A stretch of 56,462 bases of DNA from Bacteroidales bacterium (GTDB lineage: Bacteria; Bacteroidota; Bacteroidia; Bacteroidales; UBA932), in contig JAQXHU010000041.1 in assembly GCA_029007435.1 (NCBI GenBank), forward strand, positions 1-56,462. The letters are read 5' to 3'. Of this stretch, positions 34,814 to 41,398 are shown piece by piece. How positions within the stretch are numbered: position 1 is the stretch's first letter; each line of letters begins with the position of its first letter. The notes under the pieces are model-generated. The model ran no database searches. It saw nothing but the letters and a program-made list of their open reading frames with translations, and was not told the origin of the DNA. A program made the translations under genes and the position numbers.

Positions 34814-35664
34814 CAGAAATTAATGTATTTTGTCGGGTCCACGGCCTCGCCTTTATACCATAGCTCGAAATGCAGGTGATCTCCTGTAGTAAGTGCTCCG
34901 GTGTTACCGACCAGCGCCACAGGGGCTCCGGCCACGACTTTGTCCCCGGTCTTTTTCAAGAGTTTCTGGTTGTGCTTGTATATTGACACAATGTCGTCCG
35001 AATGCTGGATTTGGATCGTATAGCCCGAGTCATCGCTCCAGCCTGCATTGATGACGGTCCCGTCAAGCACCGCCATCACCACCGAATTGGCCGGTGCGGT
35101 GATGTCGATATAAGGATGGAGCAGCTGGTCATAGCCCTGTGACACAACGCCTTTGAGCGGAGTGAAGAAATGCATTCCCTCGATTGGAAGTTTCCTTTCC
35201 GCGGCTGTCGAGAGGCCGAACTGCTCTGTTTTTCTCACGGCGTCCCTCAGGACTGAATCCTTGCCGGCCACTGAGGCTCTTGCCGCAGCATCCGCCTCGC
35301 TGGCGGAAGTATTGCGTATTATACTGTCGATAGCCACCGGGTCGGCGCCCTCTATCACTCTCCTGAGATTGTCCGTATAGAACATCCAGGTGTAGATGAC
35401 GTTCTGCAGGGAGTCGATTCGCAGCGCATTGTTTATAGCCTCCCTTTTTGAGTGCGCATCAGGATAACCCGGAATGAACGTCCTGATCGGCGTGAAGGCG
35501 ACCAGCGAGAAAGACACCGCCATTATCACGGTTATGGTGGAGATTATTATGACGAACAGGCCGGTGCGTGTGAATTTCATAACCCACAGCTGCTTGTGGG
35601 TCATATCGTCAATGAGCGAAATACGGAAATGCTCTATTTTTGGACTGCGTCCCTGTTTGGACAT
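34813..35664 (-). CDS. M23-family peptidoglycan endopeptidase, membrane anchored
   Basis: This is a 283-aa inner-membrane protein with one N-terminal helix (about 30-52) after a short cytoplasmic tail (MSKQGRSPKIEHF). A helical stalk follows, then a periplasmic LytM/M23 domain (about 160-283). The zinc site is complete: HPYID (H-x3-D), and H-x-H in GDHLHFELW. It should cut stem-peptide crosslinks during growth or division. The ATG at 35664 gives the canonical tail; longer readings run into ruvX on the other strand. It leads the operon with dxr, rseP and DUF4837 and diverges from ruvX. Confidence 0.93.
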   Translation of the reverse strand: MSKQGRSPKIEHFRISLIDDMTHKQLWVMKFTRTGLFVIIISTITVIMAVSFSLVAFTPIRTFIPGYPDAHSKREAINNALRIDSLQNVIYTWMFYTDNLRRVIEGADPVAIDSIIRNTSASEADAAARASVAGKDSVLRDAVRKTEQFGLSTAAERKLPIEGMHFFTPLKGVVSQGYDQLLHPYIDITAPANSVVMAVLDGTVINAGWSDDSGYTIQIQHSDDIVSIYKHNQKLLKKTGDKVVAGAPVALVGNTGALTTGDHLHFELWYKGEAVDPTKYINF

Positions 35665-35687
35665 ATTCTTGTATTTTTTTAACTTTG
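35656..35687 (+). promoter_or_regulatory. ruvX promoter
   Basis: TTTG (35656-35659), a 20-bp spacer and TAACTTTG (35680-35687) match consensus closely. The ruvX ATG is at 35695, only 7 nt past the box, so the message would be leaderless or nearly so. The -33 element overlaps the start of the divergent M23 gene. Confidence 0.75.
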
Positions 35688-35694
35688 CACAGAT

Positions 35695-36198
35695 ATGGAC
35701 AGAATAATCGGCATAGATTACGGAAGAAAGAGAGTCGGCGTGGCTGTGAGTGACCCTCTCCGCATTTTTGCGTCTGCCCTGGAAACCGTACAGAATGCAA
35801 AGATAATAGAATATCTTAAAAAATATGCCGAAACCGAGACCATTGTCGGTTTTGTCGTCGGCTATCCGGTCAATATGGACGGGCGTCCGTCGTCGGCGGC
35901 GGCTGATGTCGATGCGTTTCTCAACAGGCTTGCAAAAGTGTTTCCCGGTATTCCGGTTACTTTGGAGGACGAGAGATTCACGTCGGTGCTTGCCCACAGG
36001 GCCATGATTGACGGAGGGATGAAGGCTTCGGAACGCAAGGACAAGGCATCTGTGGACAAGATAAGCGCCGCGATAATACTCCAGAGCTATCTGGACCGGG
36101 AGAGCGGCAATCTGTCTGGAGGAATAGTCACTGCGATGAGATCAGGCAATGTCCCGGATACGATGTCCGTGAAGAATTCCGGACGCCGCAGGCGGTGA
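35695..36198 (+). CDS. ruvX: YqgF/RuvX-family Holliday-junction resolvase-like nuclease
   Basis: The 167-aa RNase H-fold protein starts MDRIIGIDYGRKRVGVAVSDP, with the catalytic aspartate in IDYG at residue 8. VVGYPVNMDGRPS and the DERFTSVLAHR block (about 99-110) and DKISAAIILQSYLD near 130 provide the remaining acidic residues. The family works in pre-16S rRNA end processing and has been proposed as an alternative resolvase. It lies 31 bp before def. The N terminus is right for the family, which supports the very short leader. Confidence 0.95.
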   Translation: MDRIIGIDYGRKRVGVAVSDPLRIFASALETVQNAKIIEYLKKYAETETIVGFVVGYPVNMDGRPSSAAADVDAFLNRLAKVFPGIPVTLEDERFTSVLAHRAMIDGGMKASERKDKASVDKISAAIILQSYLDRESGNLSGGIVTAMRSGNVPDTMSVKNSGRRRR

Positions 36199-36229
36199 TC
36201 CCGCATTATGAAATTAATTTATTGCAACA

Positions 36230-36784
36230 ATGATACAACCGATTTATCTATATGGCTCGGAGGTGCTCAGGGAAAGGGCGCAGGAGGTGGATCTTTCTGA
36301 TAAAGAAGGTCTTGCCTCACTTATTCAGGATTTGAAAGACACTCTCGCCCATTCGGACGGCTGCGGCCTTGCCGCTCCCCAGATCGGGGTGGGGAAGAGG
36401 GTGCTGATTGTTGACGGCACCGGGATGGTCGATGTCTATGACTATCTGGAGAACTTCAAAAGGACGATGATAAATCCTGTGATTGTCGAGGAAAGCGAGA
36501 AGACAACTGAATATTCGGAAGGATGCCTCAGCATTCCCGGAGTTTACTGCGATGTCCGCCGTCCTGCCGCAATCACCGTGGAGTATTATAATGAGGATGG
36601 CGAGAAAGTGGTGGAAAAGTTTGACAAATTCGCCTGCCGTATGGTCCAGCACGAGATGTCCCACCTTGACGGGGATATGTTCGTCGACCACGTCGCACCT
36701 ATCCGCAAGAAAATCATTTCAAAGAAGTTGCTCAATATTTCCCACGGGAAAGTCTCCACGAGGTACAAGACAAAACTGAAATAA
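36230..36784 (+). CDS. def: Peptide deformylase
   Basis: This 184-aa metalloenzyme removes the formyl group from new protein N termini. The three class motifs are complete: GCGLAAPQIG (about 44-53), EGCLSIPG (about 99-106) and QHEMSHLDG (HExxH, about 143-151). The start at 36230 gives the normal IQPIYLYGSEVLRE beginning. It follows ruvX closely and precedes the GH78 gene by 33 bp with no visible terminator. Confidence 0.98.
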   Translation: MIQPIYLYGSEVLRERAQEVDLSDKEGLASLIQDLKDTLAHSDGCGLAAPQIGVGKRVLIVDGTGMVDVYDYLENFKRTMINPVIVEESEKTTEYSEGCLSIPGVYCDVRRPAAITVEYYNEDGEKVVEKFDKFACRMVQHEMSHLDGDMFVDHVAPIRKKIISKKLLNISHGKVSTRYKTKLK

Positions 36785-36817
36785 CCGCAGAATTATCAAC
36801 CAATAATCAATAATATT

Positions 36818-39406
36818 ATGAACCGACTGTCAATCGCAGCCTTCGCGCTGCTTGTTTTCTTTGTTTCCTGCACTGACAAGGCCGGAATTGCCGGCAGACT
36901 CACAGACCCTATAGAAGGCGCTGACGCCTGGAACGGCTCCTGCTGGATATCGGCTGCGGATGCGCCTGTTATTGAGGGCGGACGTTTGAAAAGCATACGC
37001 GCGGCCGACGGGGCGAGCTGGTTCGTCAGCGGAATCAAGAACGGCAAGGAGGTTGCATCGGCCAGGTGGATGACTGCCGGACTGGGAGTTTATCAACTGT
37101 ATGTCAATGGATTGACCATAGGCGAGGAGGTGCTTAAACCGGGTTTCACGCATCCCCGGAAAACCAAGAGGTCATTCACTTACGACATAACTGACGCATT
37201 GAAGAAAAGATCAGGCGAGGAAAATGTGATAGCCGCACAGGTCACACCGGGATGGTGGGCTGACAAGATTGTCTCCCCGGGCAATGACGGAATGGTAGGC
37301 CGAAGGTGTGCGTTCCGCTCTGTTCTTGAAATTACATACAAGGATGGCAGCAAGGAAGTTATGTGCACTGACACCCTCAATTGGAGAGCCGGAATCGCCG
37401 GCCCTGTGAAACATGCCGGCATCTTCGACGGAGAGGAATACGACGCCCGTGAACTTCCTGGGTATCTGACCGCGGACAAGCTCGGGACACCGATTGTGAA
37501 CAGGGAGTTCAAAGGAGAGATTCTCCCGACGGACGGAGCGGAAATCTATCACCGGCACGATCTCGCTCTCAAGCCAGCAGCCGCTTATGTGTGGAAGAAT
37601 GTCGAGGGTGAAACCGAAGATGAATACGGCACAGTGGTGGTCGAGAGGGAATATTCCGATGGCGAGACGATGACTCTGTCAGAAGGAGAGAAATTGGTGA
37701 TCGATTTCGGCCAGAACTGCGCCGCGGTTCCTTCATTTGTCTTCAAAGCTGCTGAGGGCGTGAAACTTACCTGTCTTCCGGGAGAGATTCTCAATGACGG
37801 CAATGGAGCTCATTCACGTGGAATGGATGGTCCTCAGGGCAGTGTGCACCGCAGAAATCTCCGCATCCAGGATGTGGGCGTCAGGCTTGATTACACATTC
37901 GCCGGAGACAAGGACTTTGTCACATACATCCCTCTGTGCACATTCTTCGGTTACCGTTACATCTCATTGACGGCGACTTCGGACGTGACTATCAAGAGCG
38001 TGCTGTCAGTGCCGGTGACATCGATTTCAAAGGAGCTTGAAGCCGGAGTGATAACCACCGGCAATGAACTTGTCAACAAACTTATTTCCAATACCGTATG
38101 GGGGCAGCGCTCGAACTATCTGTCAGTTCCGACAGACTGCCCGCAGCGTGACGAAAGGCTTGGCTGGACGGCGGACACCCAGGTGTTCTCCGAGACCGGA
38201 ACATTCTTCGCGAACACCAGCAGGTTTTTCCATAAATGGATGAGGGATATGCGTGACACCCAGTCGGAACTTGGAGGCTTTCCTGGAGTCGCTCCTGCCG
38301 CCCAGTACGGTGCCGCCCCGAACGCTATGATGCGCTTGGGATGGGCTGACGCCGGTGTGATAGTCCCTTGGACTGTATGGAAGCAGTTCGGAGATACGGA
38401 GATTGTCAATGAGAACTGGGATGCTATGTCTCTCTTCTTCAATCATATAACCGAGACGAAATACAGCCACGAAGCATTGAAGGCTGAGAACGACAATTTC
38501 CAGTGGGCTGACTGGTTGAGCTATGAGCCGCTTGAGAGCGCATCCGGAAGAATCAAGGAAGTCGGACCTGACGGAAAATACCGCCTCAGGCCGGAGACTT
38601 TGCATTACTGGAACTATCTCTGCGCTTCCTACTGGGCTATTGACGCCGGAATGATGCGGGATATGGCAGCTGCCACAGGTCGTGACGCAGGGGCTTATGA
38701 GGCAATCCTGAAAGAGGCAGTGGAATATCTGAAGGCGAATTTCCTTGACAATGACGGAAACTTCAAACTGGATATACTGAACACGATGCAGACTCCTGCC
38801 CTGTTCGCTCTCAAGAACAACCTGGTTGATGGTGAGGCCAAAGCCAATATGGTACGCCGTCTCAGGCAGAATTTCGCTGATCACGACGGATGCCTCCAGA
38901 CAGGCTTCCTCGGCACGTCTATTCTGCTTCAGACCCTTACTGACAACGGAATGGTCGATGTTGCCTATGAACTCCTTTTCCAGAGGAAGAATCCGAGCTG
39001 GCTCTATTCTGTTGACAATGGCGCCACTACAATATGGGAGCGCTGGAACAGTTACACCGTGGAGAAAGGAATGGGGCCGAAAGGAATGAACAGTTTCAAC
39101 CATTACGCTTACGGTTGCGTATGTGAGTGGATTTGGGAGACTGCCGCCGGTATTGCCGCTGATCCTCAGGACGCAGGATTCCGCCATATTATAATGAAGC
39201 CGGTTCCGGACAGAAGGCTTGGACATCTTGAGGCCCGTTACAATTCAGCAGCCGGCATTATTGAGAGCAGCTGGAGATATGAGGGTGAAGACTGGCTGTG
39301 GGACTTCACGATTCCGGAAGGCTCGACTGCCACTGTGACTCTTCCTGGAGAGTCGGAGAGTAAAGAATACGGACCAGGACGCCATAGCGTCAAGGTCCGT
39401 ATCTGA
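36818..39406 (+). CDS. GH78 alpha-L-rhamnosidase, lipoprotein
   Basis: The 862-aa enzyme releases terminal alpha-L-rhamnose. A lipoprotein signal ends at FFVSC (Cys18). An N-terminal carbohydrate-binding-like beta domain (about 60-240, with LYVNGLTIGEEVLKPGFT) and a rhamnosid_N-type sandwich (about 240-400, VIDFGQN) precede the (alpha/alpha)6 barrel (about 410-790). The hallmark VPTDCPQRDERLGWTADTQ carries D440, D445 and E446; E446 corresponds to the general acid. A second Glu in TIWERWNSY near residue 735 is the likely base. It feeds the rhamnose operon upstream at 21841-26495. It may be cotranscribed with ruvX and def because no promoter or terminator is visible in the 33-bp gap. Confidence 0.96.
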   Translation: MNRLSIAAFALLVFFVSCTDKAGIAGRLTDPIEGADAWNGSCWISAADAPVIEGGRLKSIRAADGASWFVSGIKNGKEVASARWMTAGLGVYQLYVNGLTIGEEVLKPGFTHPRKTKRSFTYDITDALKKRSGEENVIAAQVTPGWWADKIVSPGNDGMVGRRCAFRSVLEITYKDGSKEVMCTDTLNWRAGIAGPVKHAGIFDGEEYDARELPGYLTADKLGTPIVNREFKGEILPTDGAEIYHRHDLALKPAAAYVWKNVEGETEDEYGTVVVEREYSDGETMTLSEGEKLVIDFGQNCAAVPSFVFKAAEGVKLTCLPGEILNDGNGAHSRGMDGPQGSVHRRNLRIQDVGVRLDYTFAGDKDFVTYIPLCTFFGYRYISLTATSDVTIKSVLSVPVTSISKELEAGVITTGNELVNKLISNTVWGQRSNYLSVPTDCPQRDERLGWTADTQVFSETGTFFANTSRFFHKWMRDMRDTQSELGGFPGVAPAAQYGAAPNAMMRLGWADAGVIVPWTVWKQFGDTEIVNENWDAMSLFFNHITETKYSHEALKAENDNFQWADWLSYEPLESASGRIKEVGPDGKYRLRPETLHYWNYLCASYWAIDAGMMRDMAAATGRDAGAYEAILKEAVEYLKANFLDNDGNFKLDILNTMQTPALFALKNNLVDGEAKANMVRRLRQNFADHDGCLQTGFLGTSILLQTLTDNGMVDVAYELLFQRKNPSWLYSVDNGATTIWERWNSYTVEKGMGPKGMNSFNHYAYGCVCEWIWETAAGIAADPQDAGFRHIIMKPVPDRRLGHLEARYNSAAGIIESSWRYEGEDWLWDFTIPEGSTATVTLPGESESKEYGPGRHSVKVRI

Positions 39407-39422
39407 TACCGTTACGATTATA

Positions 39423-40568
39423 TTACGCGGTCTTGAGCCGCAGGGAGCACCATACGAGATATACGATGCAGACTCCTATAATGATGAGCGAACCGGCCTG
39501 GCTTCCGGTCAGGTCGGCGAGTGCTCCCATACACGGAGGAATTACTGCGCCGCCGGACACTCCTGTTATCATCAGCCCGGAAATCTCGTTTGCTTTCTCA
39601 GGTCTGGCCTTCAGGTCTGCGGAGTAAATGACTGAGAACACGCTTGAGCAAAGGAATCCGGTTGCTCCGATCATTATCAGCATCGGAACTGCGCCTTTCA
39701 GGAAGAACAGCGGAATCAATACAATCGCTGCGCCCAGGATATTGCACCTGAAATATTTGATGTCATTCATCCTTGCAAGGAGCACTGAACCGAGCAGGGC
39801 TCCTGCTGTGCGGCATACGAAGTAAACACTTGAACCGAGGCCTGCCTTTTCCACAGCCCATCCGGCTCTTTCAATGAGCAGTTTGGGGGATACTGTGTTC
39901 ACGCCGACGTCAAGTCCCACGATGAAGAAGATGCCGAGAAACAGGAACAGTATCCTGCTGTCTTTCAGAAGTCCGAATACAGCGCCCGGTGATGAGGTGG
40001 AATTTTCCGGAGCCTCTTCCCTGATAGGGGTGGCAAGCAGCCAGATGGCTGAAAGAAGCGTCACTGCCGCGAAGACAGGGAACAGATACTTCCAGTTCCC
40101 GAGAGTGCCTGCGGCGAATGCGGCGATGAACGGTCCGCAGAAAGATGACACGGCTTTCACTACCTGGCCGGCAGTGAGTGAACTGGTAAGTGCCTCCCCT
40201 TTGACCACATTGGTAAGCAGCGGGTTGAGTGAGACCTGCAGAATCGTGTTGCCGATGCCGAGCAGTGCGAAAGCCAGCATGCAGGTGGCGAAATTGTATT
40301 TGATGAACGGAAGCAGCATTCCGATGACGGTGATGATGTTGCTTATCTGCACCATATTCTTTCTGCCGGCTTTGTTCATAGCCATAGCGGCCGGAATGGA
40401 GAGCAGGAGGAACCAGATGAACACCATCGACGGAATGAATCCGGCCAATGTCTCGCTCAGATTGAAATCAAGTTTCACATAGCTTGTGGATATGCCCACG
40501 ACATCGCAGAATCCCATTACGAAAAACCCGAAAAGGACGGGAAGCACTTTGCCGAAGTCTTTACTCAT
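39423..40568 (-). CDS. MFS sugar permease, FucP-like
   Basis: This is a 381-aa inner-membrane transporter with twelve hydrophobic helices in two halves. Features of the FucP/glucose-galactose porter subgroup are FGFFVMGFCDVVGISTSYVK at the start, LGIGNTILQVSLNPLL (about 105-120) and the second-half GVNTVSPKLL. It should import a monosaccharide or disaccharide by proton symport. It lies 23 bp after the GntR gene and ends 16 bp from the convergent GH78 gene. Its partner enzymes suggest galactose, glucuronate-bearing sugar or fucose, but the sugar cannot be read from sequence. Confidence 0.88.
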   Translation of the reverse strand: MSKDFGKVLPVLFGFFVMGFCDVVGISTSYVKLDFNLSETLAGFIPSMVFIWFLLLSIPAAMAMNKAGRKNMVQISNIITVIGMLLPFIKYNFATCMLAFALLGIGNTILQVSLNPLLTNVVKGEALTSSLTAGQVVKAVSSFCGPFIAAFAAGTLGNWKYLFPVFAAVTLLSAIWLLATPIREEAPENSTSSPGAVFGLLKDSRILFLFLGIFFIVGLDVGVNTVSPKLLIERAGWAVEKAGLGSSVYFVCRTAGALLGSVLLARMNDIKYFRCNILGAAIVLIPLFFLKGAVPMLIMIGATGFLCSSVFSVIYSADLKARPEKANEISGLMITGVSGGAVIPPCMGALADLTGSQAGSLIIIGVCIVYLVWCSLRLKTA

Positions 40569-40591
40569 AGTTCAGAAGAGGTATTAAGTCA

Positions 40592-41323
40592 TTATTTGTT
40601 TGTGCATTCTATGGAATAGGTGAATGAGTCAGCCCGGTAATAGCCGATATTGTACTCGACCGGCACATTGTCCTCGTCATATACGAAACGCTTCCTCACC
40701 AGTATCGGTTCTCCTTCGGATATGCCCAACTTTTCGGCGAGCTCAGGGGTTGCCCCCTTGGCCGATATCTGCTCTCTGGAGGTCTTCACCCTGATCCCGA
40801 ATTTCTTCAGAAGGATCTCGTACAGAGGCTTGCTCATATCTTCGGATACACTCATAGGGATGTCCGGATTGAAAAAAGATATGAAGAAAACGAACGGAAG
40901 ATCCGGCTTTCCTCTAAGCCTCTCAAGGCAGAGCAACTTCTTCCCGGTCTCGAAATTGAAGAATTCCGCGGCCTCTTTAGGCGGCACTTTCCAGCTGATG
41001 TGAAGTTCGAAGTTCTGGATTTTCATTCCCTGGGCCGCCATTTCCTGGGAGAAACTCATCCAGTTGCTGGCGTTGCTCATCACGTCCTGTGGCGCGACGC
41101 AGGTTCCGTAGCCTTTCTTCCTTATAAGCAGGCCTTCGAAAACGAGTTTGTTTATCGCCTGCCTCAAAGTGTTTCGGGAAATCTTGAGCTGTTTGGAGAG
41201 ATCGACCTCGTTCGGCAGCAGTTTGCCATTGCGGTAATCCTCCTCCTGTATCATTTTCCTCAACACCTCCTCCGCCTGCTGGTGAAGAGGTGTTGAAGAG
41301 TTGTGGTCCAATTCCATTTTCAT
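40592..41323 (-). CDS. GntR/HutC-family transcriptional regulator
   Basis: The 243-aa regulator has an N-terminal winged helix (about 10-75; LHQQAEEVLRKMI, LPNEVDLSKQLKISRNTLRQAINKLVFEGLL) and a C-terminal UTRA effector domain (about 95-240) that usually binds a sugar or sugar phosphate. The wing carries the GYGTCVA end typical of the HutC branch. It is transcribed with the FucP-like permease and follows the end of the locus 2 enzymes. A perfect 10-bp palindrome covers its start point, so self-repression is likely. Confidence 0.95.
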   Translation of the reverse strand: MKMELDHNSSTPLHQQAEEVLRKMIQEEDYRNGKLLPNEVDLSKQLKISRNTLRQAINKLVFEGLLIRKKGYGTCVAPQDVMSNASNWMSFSQEMAAQGMKIQNFELHISWKVPPKEAAEFFNFETGKKLLCLERLRGKPDLPFVFFISFFNPDIPMSVSEDMSKPLYEILLKKFGIRVKTSREQISAKGATPELAEKLGISEGEPILVRKRFVYDEDNVPVEYNIGYYRADSFTYSIECTNK

Positions 41324-41343
41324 ATATACGTCTGATTTTTATA

Positions 41344-41353
41344 TGTTCGAACA
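41344..41353. promoter_or_regulatory. Candidate GntR operator, palindrome TGTTCGAACA
   Basis: A perfect 10-bp palindrome lies just downstream of and touching the -7 box of the gntR promoter. Its place over the start point is what a repressor site would need. No second copy was noticed in this window, although I could not search exhaustively. Confidence 0.5.
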
Positions 41354-41382
41354 AATATACAAACATATTTACATAAATCAAA
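41352..41382 (-). promoter_or_regulatory. gntR promoter
   Basis: On the minus strand TTTG (41382-41379), a 19-bp spacer and TATATTTG (41359-41352) form a near-consensus promoter with start near 41345. A second TATGTTTG overlaps at 41367-41360. Confidence 0.75.
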
Positions 41383-41398
41383 CGTTTTTGAACAATAT

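Noticed and set aside
35665..35997. Extension of the M23 peptidase upstream to 35997
   Set aside because: It would run antisense through most of ruvX; the ATG at 35664 gives a normal cytoplasmic tail and helix.
38123..39226. 367-codon antisense frame opposite GH78
   Set aside because: GH78 is complete with catalytic motifs; the antisense protein shows no motifs and no promoter.
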